Positions 49,232 to 58,564 of a DNA stretch of 64,000 nucleotides are shown piece after piece; positions within the stretch are counted from its first letter, which is position 1; the number at the start of each line of letters is the position of its first letter. The translations under genes and the position numbers were made by a program. Below the pieces are notes generated by a model. It was not told the DNA's origin. It saw only the letters and a list, made by a program, of their open reading frames with translations, and searched no databases. The DNA is from Polaribacter sp. Hel_I_88 (GTDB lineage: Bacteria; Bacteroidota; Bacteroidia; Flavobacteriales; Flavobacteriaceae), in NCBI RefSeq assembly GCF_000687935.1, contig NZ_JHZZ01000001.1:2924001-2988000 (forward strand). The letters are read 5' to 3'.

Positions 49232-50620
49232 ATGAAACTTAATTTGTATCTTTCTTATCATCCTAAAAAAAATATTTTTTTGAAAAAAACAGTACTTTTT
49301 ATTATACTACTAATGTGTATTTTTTCTTTGGATGTAAACTGCCAAGAAGGTTTTGAGTTTTTGGACAAAACAAAAACGAAACAACGAGTTAGTTTTAAAT
49401 TTATTAATAATTTAATTATAATTCCTTTAGAAATAAATGGTAGAACATTGTCTTTTATTTTAGATTCTGGTGTAAATAAAACAATTCTTTTTAACATTAC
49501 AAAAAATGATAGCATTGGTTTAAATAATGTTGAAAAAGTAAGCTTACAAGGCTTAGGAAATGGAAATCCTGTGGAAGCTTTATTATCAAAAAAAAATACG
49601 GTAAACCTAAAAGGGCTAACAAGTTCCAACGAAACTTTATTTGTAATTGTTGAAGATTATTTAGATTTATCTGCAAAAATGGGCATTACCATTCATGGTA
49701 TTGTTGGGTATAATTTGCTAAAGAATTTTGTTGTTAAAATTAATTATAAGGCTAAAAAAATAGTTTTTTATAAACCAGAAAATTACAAGGCTAAAAAATG
49801 TAGAAAGTGCGAAGTTTTCCCTTTAACTTTTTACAGAAGAAAACCATATATAGATGCACAAGTTCAGTTAGATACTGTTGGGAACTCTTTAACGGATGTA
49901 AAACTTTTAATAGATACTGGAGGTAGTGATGCTCTTTGGCTTTTTGAGGATACCAAAGATGTTATTCAAACGCCAAATCGCTTTTTTACAGATATTTTAG
50001 GGGAAGGCTTAAGTGGTCTTGTTTATGGAAATAGAAGTAGAATACCTAAAATTAAGTTGAAATCTTTTGAGTTAGAAAAGCCAACAGTTTCCTTTTTAGA
50101 TTCTCTTTCTACCAACAATGCAATAAGCTTTAAAGAAAGAAATGGCAGTATTGGAGCAGCCGTTTTAAAAAGGTTTGTAGTTTGGTTCGATTACCCAAAC
50201 AGAAAAATTACACTCAAAAAAAATAGTTCTTTAAAAAAAGGTTTTAATTATAATATGAGTGGTTTAGAAGTAATTTATAGTGGTGCAAAACTGGTAAAGG
50301 AAAAAGACATCAACACTTTTTCAGATAGCTATCAACAAAAAGCAAACCCTAACAATTCGATTAGTTTTATAACAAGTTTTTCATACAAGTTTAAACCAAC
50401 TTATAAAATTAATTCTGTTGTAAAAGAATCTCCAGGAGGAAAAGCAGGCATTTTAAAAGACGATATTATTTTAAAAATTAATGGCAAATCGTCTTATGAT
50501 TACACCTTAGGACAAATCATCAATTTATTCAAACAAAAAAAAGGTAGAAAAATTAAAATGTTAATAGAAAGAAAAGGAGTTGCAATGAAGTTTCAATTTC
50601 GGTTAGAAGCTAAAATTTAA
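49232..50620 (+). CDS. secreted retropepsin-like aspartyl protease with PDZ domain
   Basis: The 462-residue protein has a signal or anchor helix (TVLFIILLMCIFSLDVNC), then two aspartyl-protease halves. The first active-site motif reads FILDSGVNKTILF near residue 80 (D-S-G), the second LLIDTGGSDALWLF near residue 230 (D-T-G), each followed by a flap-like region and HGIVGYNLLKNFVVKINY or IGAAVLKRFVVWFDYPNRKITL. A PDZ domain closes the protein (VVKESPGGKAGILKDDIILKINGKSSYDYTLGQIINLFKQKKGRKIKMLIERKG). It is likely a periplasmic or surface protease. It converges with the DUF1573 genes with a 2-bp gap. Confidence 0.85.
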   Translation: MKLNLYLSYHPKKNIFLKKTVLFIILLMCIFSLDVNCQEGFEFLDKTKTKQRVSFKFINNLIIIPLEINGRTLSFILDSGVNKTILFNITKNDSIGLNNVEKVSLQGLGNGNPVEALLSKKNTVNLKGLTSSNETLFVIVEDYLDLSAKMGITIHGIVGYNLLKNFVVKINYKAKKIVFYKPENYKAKKCRKCEVFPLTFYRRKPYIDAQVQLDTVGNSLTDVKLLIDTGGSDALWLFEDTKDVIQTPNRFFTDILGEGLSGLVYGNRSRIPKIKLKSFELEKPTVSFLDSLSTNNAISFKERNGSIGAAVLKRFVVWFDYPNRKITLKKNSSLKKGFNYNMSGLEVIYSGAKLVKEKDINTFSDSYQQKANPNNSISFITSFSYKFKPTYKINSVVKESPGGKAGILKDDIILKINGKSSYDYTLGQIINLFKQKKGRKIKMLIERKGVAMKFQFRLEAKI

Positions 50621-50622
50621 AA

Positions 50623-51039
50623 TTAATGATCGTTAGAAAGCATGCTTTTTTCTTTTTCTAACGAAACACCATTGTATACAAAACCTTTAATTTTAAGAAC
50701 TGTTCTTTCGTTTTTTGCATTTGATAATATGGTGATCGATTTAGAAAATCCGCCAATAATTTTGGTGTTATAAGAAACTTTTATGGTTCCTTTTTCGTTT
50801 GGTAATATTGGCTTTTCTGGTTTTTCAGGAATCGTGCAACCACAAGTAGATTTAATATCTTTTATAATTAGTGGTTGATCGCCAATATTGGTAAATGTAA
50901 AGGTTCTTACGCCATTAGCATTTTTATCAATTTTACCATAATCAATCGTGGTTTTATCAAACTTAAATTCTTGAGCATTGATAGCAAAATTGAAAAATCC
51001 TATAAAAAATAAAGCAAGTATCGTTTTCATATTAATCAA
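50623..51039 (-). CDS. DUF1573 family secreted protein, copy 2
   Basis: The 138-residue protein has a signal peptide (MKTILALFFIGFFNFAINAQ) and one DUF1573 Ig-like domain: FKFDKTTIDYGKIDKNANGVRTFTFTNIGDQPLIIKDIKSTCGCTIPEKPEKPILPNEKGTIKVSYNTKIIGGFSKSITILSNAKNERTVLKIKGFV. The STCGCT cysteines are typical. It is about 60% identical by eye to the gene before it, which it overlaps by 8 bp, so this is a tandem duplication. Its role is unknown; ASPM-SPD-2-Hydin-like strands suggest binding. This copy carries an extra polar tail. Confidence 0.85.
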   Translation of the reverse strand: MINMKTILALFFIGFFNFAINAQEFKFDKTTIDYGKIDKNANGVRTFTFTNIGDQPLIIKDIKSTCGCTIPEKPEKPILPNEKGTIKVSYNTKIIGGFSKSITILSNAKNERTVLKIKGFVYNGVSLEKEKSMLSNDH

Positions 51040-51394
51040 TTATAAAACCTTTAATTTTAATTTTTTTGGGTGATGTTTTTGCATTTGAGAAAATAATAAT
51101 TTCTTTAGAAAAACCACCAACAGTTGCAGTATCATAAGAAACTGTAATGGTTGCTTCTTCTCCTGGCATAATTGGTTTCTCTGGTTTTTCTGGCACAGTA
51201 CAATCGCAAGAAGTTTTTATTTCTTTTATTATGATTGGAGCATCACCAACATTCGTGAATTTAAAAATACGTTTGCCATCTGCATTTTTTTTAATTTTTC
51301 CGTAATTAATAGTTTCCTTTTCAAATTTGAATTCCTGAGCAGAAATCGCCATTGAAAATAAAAACCCTAAAACAAAAAGAAATAATTTTTTCAT
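51032..51394 (-). CDS. DUF1573 family secreted protein, copy 1
   Basis: This 120-residue paralogue of the next gene has a signal peptide MKKLFLFVLGFLFSMAISAQ and the same domain (FEKETINYGKIKKNADGKRIFKFTNVGDAPIIIKEIKTSCDCTVPEKPEKPIMPGEEATITVSYDT). In it the CGC triplet is CDC. Two TAAATTTG boxes lie just upstream (51399-51406 and 51407-51414 on the minus strand); the more distant one is the better placed promoter. The two genes form an operon. Confidence 0.85.
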   Translation of the reverse strand: MKKLFLFVLGFLFSMAISAQEFKFEKETINYGKIKKNADGKRIFKFTNVGDAPIIIKEIKTSCDCTVPEKPEKPIMPGEEATITVSYDTATVGGFSKEIIIFSNAKTSPKKIKIKGFIID

Positions 51395-51456
51395 ACTACA
51401 AATTTACAAATTTAAAATGATACAGATTAAAAAGTACAAAATCATACTTAGTTTTA

Positions 51457-51550
51457 AGCCACGAATACACGAATTAATTATTTTAAAAAAGATAATAGAT
51501 GATTTCACAAATAGAAACCAAAGGTTTATAAAATTCGTGAATTCGTGGCT
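51457..51550. repeat. dispersed inverted repeat (AGCCACGAAT type)
   Basis: Arms AGCCACGAATACACGAATT (51457-51475) and its inverted copy at 51532-51550 differ at one position and are separated by 56 nt. Repeats with this AGCCACGAATTCACGAAT core are scattered in many Bacteroidota genomes. It lies between the divergent DUF1573 and valS genes. Confidence 0.75.
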
Positions 51551-51637
51551 AATTTTTAGATGATATTTGCAAAATAAAAAGTGTAATTCTATCCTAAAAT
51601 AATCAACCTCACATTTCCTCTACAAAAAAGAGAATTG

Positions 51638-51645
51638 TATTTTTG
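51638..51645 (+). promoter_or_regulatory. -7 box TATTTTTG of valS
   Basis: This exact TAnnTTTG match lies 29 bp before the valS ATG at 51675. Confidence 0.55.
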
Positions 51646-51674
51646 CGAACTATATTCAAAAATTATTCCAAAGT

Positions 51675-54374
51675 ATGGCAATTCCATCTAAATATGATGC
51701 AAGTAAGGTAGAAGATAAGTGGTATGCTTATTGGCTTAAAAATAACTATTTTCATTCGGAAGTAGATCACACCAAAGAATCTTATACCATTGTAATTCCA
51801 CCTCCAAACGTAACTGGAGTTTTGCACATGGGCCACATGTTGAACAATACAATTCAAGATGTTTTGGTTCGTAGAGCAAGATTATTGGGCAAAAACGCTT
51901 GTTGGGTTCCTGGAACAGATCATGCATCAATTGCAACAGAAGCAAAAGTTGTAGCAAAATTAAAAGAGCAAGGTATTTCTAAAAACGATTTAACTAGAGC
52001 TGAATTCTTGCAACATGCTTTTGATTGGAAAGACGAATATGGAGGAAAAATTTTGGAACAACTTAAAAAGTTAGGAGCTTCTTGCGATTGGGAAAGAACC
52101 AAGTTTACTATGGATCCAGAAATGTCTGAATCTGTCATTAAAGTTTTTGTTGATTTATACAACAAGGGGCTAATTTACAGAGGTTACAGAATGGTAAATT
52201 GGGATCCTGAAGCAAAAACTACACTTTCTGATGAAGAAGTAATTCATGAAGAAAGACAAGGTAATTTATACTATTTAAAGTATAAAATCCTTTCAGAGGA
52301 AAATGAAAAAGTTTCTCAAAGCAACAGTGAGAGTTCTCCTCCTTTGGAGGAGTTAGAGGAGGCCTTTTTAACAATCGCTACAACTCGTCCAGAAACCATT
52401 TTTGGAGATACTGCAATTTGTATCAACCCAAATGATGAGCGTTTTACGCATTTAAAAGGGAAGAAAGCAATTGTGCCACTTTGTGGAAGAATTATCCCAA
52501 TTATTGAAGATGAATATGTTGACTTAGAGTTTGGAACAGGTTGTTTAAAAGTTACACCAGCTCATGATGAAAATGATAAAAATTTAGGTGATAAACACAA
52601 TCTTGAAGTTATCGATATTTTTAATGACGATGCTTCTTTGAATTCTTTTGGTTTGCATTATCAAGGAAAGGACAGGTTTGTTGTTCGTAAGGAAATTGCT
52701 CAAGAATTAGAAGAAAAAGGGATTTTAGTAAAAACTGAAGTGCATACCAATAAAGTTGGAACTTCAGAAAGAACAAAAGCCGTTATTGAACCAAGATTGT
52801 CAGATCAATGGTTTTTAAAAATGGAAGAGTTGGCAAAACCTGCTATTGATGCTGTTTTAGGTGATAATGCTGAAGTGAATTTATATCCAAAAAAGTTTGA
52901 AAATACTTACAGACATTGGATGGAAAATGTACGTGATTGGAATATTTCTCGTCAACTTTGGTGGGGACAACAAATTCCTGCTTATTTTTATGGAGATCGA
53001 AAAGAAGATTTTGTAGTTGCAGAAGATATTGAAACTGCTCTTGAACTTGCGAAAAAGAAAACTTCAAACTCCCAACTTCAAACTTCTGACTTAAAGCAGG
53101 ATGAAGATGCATTAGATACTTGGTTCTCTTCCTGGTTGTGGCCAATGAGTGTTTTTGACGGAATTAGAAATCCAGAAAACGAAGAAATTAAATACTATTA
53201 CCCAACAAACGATTTAGTAACTGGACCCGATATTTTATTTTTCTGGGTAGCTAGAATGATTGTTGCTGGGTATGAATACAAAGATGCAAGACCTTTCGAA
53301 AATGTGTATTTAACTGGTTTGGTTAGAGACAAACAAAGACGAAAAATGTCTAAATCTTTAGGGAACTCTCCTGATGCTTTAAAATTGATAGAAGAGTTTG
53401 GTGCTGATGGAGTAAGAGTAGGACTTTTATTAAGTGCGCCAGCAGGAAATGATATTTTATTCGATGAAGATTTATGTCAGCAAGGAAAAGGTTTTGCGAA
53501 CAAAATTTGGAATGCCTTTCGATTGATAAAAGGTTGGGAAGTAGATGCGAGTTTACCACAACCAGCAACTGCAAAAATTGGTTTGGAATGGTATGAAGCT
53601 AAGTTTCAAAAAGCATTGGCAGAAATAGAAGATCATTTTTCTAAATACAGGTTATCTGATGCTTTAATGGCAATTTATAAATTAATCAATGACGATTTTT
53701 CTTCTTGGTTATTAGAAATTGTAAAACCTGCATATCAACAACCCATTGATAAAATTACGTTTGATGCCACTATTGAGGTTTTAGAAAATAACTTAAAAGT
53801 GTTGCATCCTTTTATGCCATTTTTAACAGAAGAAATTTGGCAATTTATTGCTGATAGAACTCCAGAAGAAGCTTTAATTATTGCAAAATATCCTGTAATA
53901 AAAGATTTTGATACTCAAATAATTGCAGATTTTGATTTTGCTTCGGATGTAATTTCTGGCATTAGAACCATCAGAAAAGATAAAAATATTGCCTTTAAAG
54001 ATGCCATTGAATTGTTTGTAATTGATGCAGAACAAAATCCAAAAGACTTTGATGTTGTTATTCAAAAATTGACGAATACTTCAAGTATAAAAACGGTTAC
54101 AGAAAAAGTAGAAGGCGCTTCTTTTAGAGTAAAATCTAATGAATACTTTGTGCCAATATCTTTAGAAAATATAGATGTTGAAGCAGAAATTGAGAAATTA
54201 TCAGCAGAATTAAAAAGAGCACAAGGCTTTTTAGTAGGAATTCAAAAGAAATTAGCAAACGAACGTTTTGTGGCGAATGCACCAGAAAAAGTTTTGGAAT
54301 TAGAACGCAAAAAAGAATCTGATACGTTGGCTAAAATTCAAACAATTATTGGAAGTTTAAATTCTTTAAAATAA
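51675..54374 (+). CDS. valS: valyl-tRNA synthetase
   Basis: The 899-residue class Ia synthetase has the HIGH-type motif HMGH at residues 51-54 and KMSKS at 557-561. It also has the editing-domain block [15 protein letters not shown] near residue 236, [16 protein letters not shown], and a C-terminal coiled-coil arm ([45 protein letters not shown]) typical of ValRS. Just before the editing block the protein has [24 protein letters not shown], encoded in part by a dispersed palindrome (52336-52352). [16 protein letters not shown] near residue 460 is encoded by a low-complexity tract. Both are in frame, so function is probably retained. Confidence 0.95.
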   Translation: MAIPSKYDASKVEDKWYAYWLKNNYFHSEVDHTKESYTIVIPPPNVTGVLHMGHMLNNTIQDVLVRRARLLGKNACWVPGTDHASIATEAKVVAKLKEQGISKNDLTRAEFLQHAFDWKDEYGGKILEQLKKLGASCDWERTKFTMDPEMSESVIKVFVDLYNKGLIYRGYRMVNWDPEAKTTLSDEEVIHEERQGNLYYLKYKILSEENEKVSQSNSESSPPLEELEEAFLTIATTRPETIFGDTAICINPNDERFTHLKGKKAIVPLCGRIIPIIEDEYVDLEFGTGCLKVTPAHDENDKNLGDKHNLEVIDIFNDDASLNSFGLHYQGKDRFVVRKEIAQELEEKGILVKTEVHTNKVGTSERTKAVIEPRLSDQWFLKMEELAKPAIDAVLGDNAEVNLYPKKFENTYRHWMENVRDWNISRQLWWGQQIPAYFYGDRKEDFVVAEDIETALELAKKKTSNSQLQTSDLKQDEDALDTWFSSWLWPMSVFDGIRNPENEEIKYYYPTNDLVTGPDILFFWVARMIVAGYEYKDARPFENVYLTGLVRDKQRRKMSKSLGNSPDALKLIEEFGADGVRVGLLLSAPAGNDILFDEDLCQQGKGFANKIWNAFRLIKGWEVDASLPQPATAKIGLEWYEAKFQKALAEIEDHFSKYRLSDALMAIYKLINDDFSSWLLEIVKPAYQQPIDKITFDATIEVLENNLKVLHPFMPFLTEEIWQFIADRTPEEALIIAKYPVIKDFDTQIIADFDFASDVISGIRTIRKDKNIAFKDAIELFVIDAEQNPKDFDVVIQKLTNTSSIKTVTEKVEGASFRVKSNEYFVPISLENIDVEAEIEKLSAELKRAQGFLVGIQKKLANERFVANAPEKVLELERKKESDTLAKIQTIIGSLNSLK
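52331..52364. repeat. dispersed palindromic repeat inside valS (in frame)
   Basis: The arms CTCCTCC (52336-52342) and GGAGGAG (52346-52352) are perfect with loop TTT, followed by TTAGAGGAGG. Repeats of the form CCTCCTTTGGAGG...GGGAGG are common between genes in Flavobacteriia. Here the repeat encodes [12 protein letters not shown] within the protein. Confidence 0.65.
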
Positions 54375-54410
54375 TTTTGAACTAACACTTTTTACATAAT
54401 AAGTTTTAAA

Positions 54411-54441
54411 AAACCATAAGAGTCAATTCTTGTGGTTTTTT
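54411..54441 (+). terminator. intrinsic terminator of valS
   Basis: AAACCATAAGA and TCTTGTGGTTT form an 11-bp stem with one G-U pair and loop GTCAAT, and a T7 run follows. It begins 36 bp after the stop. Confidence 0.8.
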
Positions 54442-54535
54442 TAACTTATAACGTTAAAGAAATCAAAAAAAGAATCTTCTCAAAGAATATCGCTCTTTAA
54501 TATTAGTTTATAGAAGTAACTATAAAACATTAATT

Positions 54536-55402
54536 ATGAAAAAACTTATGATTCCAGTTGCTATTTTAGCAATGATGACAACTTCATGTGTTTCAAAAAA
54601 GAAATATGTTGAATTAGAAGAAAGACATACAAATACAAAAGGAACCCTCCAAAAAACAACTTTAGAGAAAGAAGCTTTGGAAGCTAAATTTGCAAAAATT
54701 GAAGAACGTGTTGTTTCTTACAACGATAAAATAAATTCTTTAAAAAGTGATAACGTTTCTTTGCAAAGAGAAAATGAAGTAAAATTAGATATGGTTGGGA
54801 ATACTGCAGTAATATCTAAAAGAACAAAAGAAAAAATGTTGGAAACATTAGCAAAAGTAGATCCAGCTATTTTAGCAAATGCTACTACACTAAAAGATTC
54901 ATTAAATATTGCAGTATCTTATAATTTAAAAAAATCTATTGATACTTCAGATTTGGAAAATTCCGATGATATTGAAATAAATATAGATCAAACTGTAGTG
55001 ATGATTTCTGTATCTGATAAATTGCTTTTTAATACAGCAAGTTATAGTGTAAAAAGAGGTGCGTATCCTTTGTTAGAAAAATTAGCAAAAGTTATAAAAT
55101 CTGAACCAAGTATGGATGTAATGATTGAAGGGCACACAGATTCTAGAACTATAAACAATGCAGTTGTGCAAGACAATTGGGATTTGAGTGTAAAAAGAGC
55201 AACATCAATTATTAGACTTTTGGAAGATAAATACAAAGTAGAAGGTAAAAGATTAATTGCTGCTGGTAGAGGTTCTACAATGCCTTTGGTTGAAAATACT
55301 TCAAACAAAAATAGAGCAAGAAATAGAAGAACACGTATTGTGATTTTGCCAAATCTAGATAAATTCTTTTCTCTTTTAACAGATGAAGGTGTTATTGAAT
55401 AA
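54536..55402 (+). CDS. OmpA-family peptidoglycan-binding lipoprotein
   Basis: The 288-residue protein has a lipoprotein signal (MKKLMIPVAILAMMTTSC) and a coiled-coil region (residues ~25-85, KKYVELEERHTNTKGTLQKTTLEKEALEAKFAKIEERVVSYNDKINSLKSDN). The OmpA C-terminal domain follows with VMIEGHTDSR near residue 200, NWDLSVKRATSIIRLL, GRGSTMPLVENTSNKNRARNRRTRIVI. It anchors the outer membrane to peptidoglycan. The NRARNRRTRI end holds the conserved diaminopimelate-binding arginine. It is monocistronic with a strong shared terminator. Confidence 0.92.
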   Translation: MKKLMIPVAILAMMTTSCVSKKKYVELEERHTNTKGTLQKTTLEKEALEAKFAKIEERVVSYNDKINSLKSDNVSLQRENEVKLDMVGNTAVISKRTKEKMLETLAKVDPAILANATTLKDSLNIAVSYNLKKSIDTSDLENSDDIEINIDQTVVMISVSDKLLFNTASYSVKRGAYPLLEKLAKVIKSEPSMDVMIEGHTDSRTINNAVVQDNWDLSVKRATSIIRLLEDKYKVEGKRLIAAGRGSTMPLVENTSNKNRARNRRTRIVILPNLDKFFSLLTDEGVIE

Positions 55403-55426
55403 CATTAAATTAAATATTAAAAACAT

Positions 55427-55455
55427 AAAAAAAGCTCCAGTTTGGAGCTTTTTTT
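55427..55455. terminator. bidirectional terminator
   Basis: The perfect 12-bp stem AAAAAAAGCTCC/GGAGCTTTTTTT has loop AGTTT and lies between the convergent OmpA-family and DUF4199-like genes. It has an A run on one side and a T run on the other, so it can serve both. Confidence 0.9.
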
Positions 55456-55470
55456 ATGAAATATAATTAG

Positions 55471-55923
55471 TTATGATGCTTTTGTGTCACTCTTATCATG
55501 ATTCTTAAAAAATTGCATTACAATTAAAGCACCAACAATTGAAGAAGCTAAACCTTCTATCATTAAAGAGAAAAATACTTCAAAAACGTCTAAATCTCCA
55601 CCAATTAAAAAGTTGTTGTTCATTAAGTCTAAAAATTCAGGACTTATAAATTCTATATAAAGCAACACACCTACAGAAGAAATTAATACACTTAATGCGC
55701 CTGTTGCAAATGCAGAGCCAAAATTTAAGCCATAATTAGTAACGCCATTTTTTGCGATACTTTCTTTAACGGCTTGTCTTATTCCTAAAATTACAAAAAC
55801 AATGTTTAAAAATCTTAAATAAGGATTATCTTCCTGTCCTAATAATTTACTTAAAAAAAAGAACCCACTAATCATTAAAACGATTAATAAGGCGTTTTTT
55901 ATTATAATTTTTCTTTGTGACAT
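55471..55923 (-). CDS. DUF4199-like integral membrane protein
   Basis: This 150-residue protein has four hydrophobic helices (IIIKNALLIVLMISGFFFLSKLL, FLNIVFVILGIRQAV, FGSAFATGALSVLISSVGVLLYIEFI, FEVFFSLMIEGLASSIVGALIVMQFF). The layout, with VKESIAKNGVTNYGLNFGSAFATG between helices 2 and 3, fits DUF4199 proteins of Bacteroidota. The function is unknown. A TAAATTTG box is found 30 bp upstream. Confidence 0.68.
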   Translation of the reverse strand: MSQRKIIIKNALLIVLMISGFFFLSKLLGQEDNPYLRFLNIVFVILGIRQAVKESIAKNGVTNYGLNFGSAFATGALSVLISSVGVLLYIEFISPEFLDLMNNNFLIGGDLDVFEVFFSLMIEGLASSIVGALIVMQFFKNHDKSDTKAS

Positions 55924-55952
55924 TTGTTTATTTTTTTTGGTTAATATCTAAA

Positions 55953-55960
55953 CAAATTTA
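55953..55960 (-). promoter_or_regulatory. -7 box TAAATTTG of the DUF4199-like gene
   Basis: This exact TAnnTTTG match on the minus strand lies 29 bp before the start codon at 55923. Confidence 0.5.
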
Positions 55961-56018
55961 AGAAAATCATCTTAATAAACTCTTAAATAAAATTTAAAAC
56001 TTTTTATTGTTCAAGTTG

Positions 56019-57020
56019 TTAGTTTCCTAAAACGTTTTCTATTTTCGTTAATTCCTCCTCAGAAAAAGTAGTGTTTTCAATAGCCTTAACACTATCTAAA
56101 ATTTGTTCGGTTTTACTTGCGCCAATTAAAACAGAGGTAATTCTATCATCTTTTAAAATCCAAGAAATTGCCATTTGTGCCAAATTCTGATTTCTGTTTT
56201 TAGCGATTTCATTCAATGCTTTAATTTTTGGCAACATTTTTTGAACATTTTCAGCGTTTAAAAATGGGCTATCTTTTACAGCTCTTGAATCTTTTGGCAA
56301 TCCATTTATATATTTATTGGTTAGCATTCCTTGTGCTAAAGGCGAAAAACAGATGGCACCAATGCTCGATTTTCCTAATAAATCTAACAAACCATCTTCA
56401 ATCCATCTATTAAATAAACTATAATTTGGTTGATGAATTAAACACGGAGTTCCTAACTCTTTTAATATTTTAAATGCATCTTCAGCTCTTTCTGGTTGAT
56501 AATTTGACAAACCAACATACAAGGCTTTTCCTTGTCTTACCATCAAATCTAAAGTGCCCATGGTTTCTTCTAAAGGTGTGTCATAATCGGGTCTATGATG
56601 ATAAAAAATATCAACATAATCCAAACCCATTCGTTTTAAACTTTGATCTAAACTGGCAACCAAAAACTTTTTAGAACCCAAATCTCCATAAGGTCCAGCC
56701 CACATTCCATAACCCGCTTTTGACGAAATTATCAATTCATCTCTATAATTTTTGAAATCTTTTTTTAAGATTTTACCGAAGTTTTTTTCTGCAGAACCTG
56801 GAGGAGGTCCATAATTATTTGCCAAATCAAAATGGGTAATTCCGTTATCAAAAGCACATTTTAATAGATTCCTTTGATTTTCAAAATCATCTTCATTTCC
56901 GAAATTATGCCATAAACCTAGTGAAAGTTCGGGTAAAAGCAAGCCACTATTTCCAGTTCTTCTATAATTCATTTTTTCATAGCGATTTTCATCAGCTATA
57001 TAGTTGTCTTTTTTACTCAT
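56019..57020 (-). CDS. aldo/keto reductase (YghZ-like)
   Basis: The 333-residue (beta/alpha)8-barrel NADPH oxidoreductase has FDLANNYGPPPGSAEKNFG near residue 58 (catalytic Asp and Tyr), LIISSKAGYGMW near 93 (Lys), and VDIFYHHRPDYDTPLEETMGTLD near 135 (His). The PPPGSAE insert and overall pattern match E. coli YghZ, an L-glyceraldehyde 3-phosphate reductase. It begins within the stop of the MFS gene (ATGA overlap), so the two are one operon, probably for uptake and reduction of a sugar or similar carbonyl compound. Confidence 0.88.
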   Translation of the reverse strand: MSKKDNYIADENRYEKMNYRRTGNSGLLLPELSLGLWHNFGNEDDFENQRNLLKCAFDNGITHFDLANNYGPPPGSAEKNFGKILKKDFKNYRDELIISSKAGYGMWAGPYGDLGSKKFLVASLDQSLKRMGLDYVDIFYHHRPDYDTPLEETMGTLDLMVRQGKALYVGLSNYQPERAEDAFKILKELGTPCLIHQPNYSLFNRWIEDGLLDLLGKSSIGAICFSPLAQGMLTNKYINGLPKDSRAVKDSPFLNAENVQKMLPKIKALNEIAKNRNQNLAQMAISWILKDDRITSVLIGASKTEQILDSVKAIENTTFSEEELTKIENVLGN

Positions 57021-58282
57021 AATTTTGATATACTTTTTCGAAAACCCAAAGCTGCTAATAAACCAACAATAGGTATAATTGTAAAGGTTGTAAATAAATG
57101 TTGATATTCTAATATTGTAGGATTTTCGCCCAACATATATCCATTAAATAAGGACATAAATATGTCTGGTGTAAAACCAACTACAGAAATAATTCCTACT
57201 AACGTTCCTGTAAGTTGCAAAGGTGTTTTTGTTTCTTCAATAATGGCAAAATACAAACCTCTTAAAGAATACGTACCAAATGCCATCAATACAAAAACCG
57301 TAAACGATAAAATTATAGGTTGATGTTCAAAAAATCCAAAACCTAATAGTACAGATGCCAAAATTAAAAAAGAAAAACTAGGAATAAGCAGTTTAGAGGG
57401 AATAAATTTATCAGCAATATACCCAATAGAAATGGCTGCAATAGGTCTTAAATATTGAATAAAAACTGCAAAATAAGTTGCTTCTTCCAGACTATAATTC
57501 CAAACATCTTTGGCATACGTTCCATAAACGCCTGTTAACTTATAAGAACAATAAGCACAAAATATAATCAATGAGTGAAATATTACTTTTTTTTGTTTCA
57601 TCAACAAAAATGCTTCTTTAAAATTGAATTGAAACTCATTATTGTCATTCTCATGAATAGTGGAAGCTGTTTTTTCCTTCGGAATTACTTTCCAAACTAA
57701 AAACGCAATTAAAAACACAATAAAAGTAATTGAACCAATAATATATTGTAATGTTTCAACTTTGTTTTCAAAAGTGATTTCTTCTCCTTTTTGTGGAAAA
57801 AAGAAGGTTAAAATTCCAGCTCCAGACAAAGCAATGGTTGCTGCAAAAAAGCCTCTTCCACCATCTAACAAGCCAAAAGATAAACCTTGATTATTTTCAT
57901 TTCCCCATTGTCTGGTTGCTTTGATTAAAGAAGCCCAAAACAGTAAAATGGTAGAAACTCCCCAAAAAGGATATAATAGTTTCAAGGTAAATATCGATGG
58001 AATTGTAGTCAACCAAAAACCGCCAAAAGCCGTTAATAAAAGTGATAAAGAAAGTAATTTTCGAGGTTCGAATTTATCAGCAATAAAACCACCAAAAAAA
58101 TAAGAAATAACTGCTGTGATGCCATATAAAGCTTGCGCTTCTCCAATTTGAGCATCAGAAATTAAAAAAGCTTCTCTAATTACGGGTTTAAAAACGCGCA
58201 TCAATATAAAGGGCAATAAAAAGATAGCTTCGCCTGCAATAATTAAGGCAAACATTGCAGATATTTTTGATTGTTTTGGCAA
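57017..58282 (-). CDS. MFS transporter
   Basis: The protein of about 421 residues has twelve hydrophobic segments. The first is KISAMFALIIAGEAIFLLPFILMRVF; after helix 2 comes a loop FGGFIADKFEPRKLLSL, and GYIADKFIPSKLL repeats it in the second half, both being the MFS loop-2/loop-8 signature. The open frame extends to 58441, but its first 50 codons run through a dispersed palindrome (58387-58402) and are not membrane protein-like. I therefore place the start at TTG 58282 (MPKQSKISAMF) or ATG 58255. It is in an operon with the aldo/keto reductase. The substrate is unknown. Confidence 0.8.
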   Translation of the reverse strand: MPKQSKISAMFALIIAGEAIFLLPFILMRVFKPVIREAFLISDAQIGEAQALYGITAVISYFFGGFIADKFEPRKLLSLSLLLTAFGGFWLTTIPSIFTLKLLYPFWGVSTILLFWASLIKATRQWGNENNQGLSFGLLDGGRGFFAATIALSGAGILTFFFPQKGEEITFENKVETLQYIIGSITFIVFLIAFLVWKVIPKEKTASTIHENDNNEFQFNFKEAFLLMKQKKVIFHSLIIFCAYCSYKLTGVYGTYAKDVWNYSLEEATYFAVFIQYLRPIAAISIGYIADKFIPSKLLIPSFSFLILASVLLGFGFFEHQPIILSFTVFVLMAFGTYSLRGLYFAIIEETKTPLQLTGTLVGIISVVGFTPDIFMSLFNGYMLGENPTILEYQHLFTTFTIIPIVGLLAALGFRKSISKL

Positions 58283-58386
58283 ATTGATTTGATTAGAGTT
58301 TAAATGTACGAAACTATTTTTAGAAGATTTAAGTAAGTTAATTAAAAAATAAAATTGGAAATTTGAAATAACATTGCAATGTTCTC

Positions 58387-58436
58387 TCCCGAAATTTCGG
58401 GAACAAAATTTCTGAAGAAGAAATTTCACTCGAACT
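58387..58436. repeat. dispersed palindromic repeat at the 5' end of the MFS gene
   Basis: The perfect palindrome TCCCGAAATTTCGGGA (58387-58402) is followed by AAATTTC/GAAATTT arms (58406-58412, 58420-58426) and GAAATTTCACTCGAACT (58420-58436). The last piece recurs with one change at 58738-58754, so the intergenic gap holds two copies, one decayed. Confidence 0.7.
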
Positions 58437-58564
58437 GACAATATCGTTTATTGTTGATATAAAAACCTTCTTTTTACTTTTAGAATTATTTCATTTCAAT
58501 AAGGGGATTTTTTGAGTTTATGAAATTTAAAACATTTATTAATTAAGCTGATATTTAATATATC

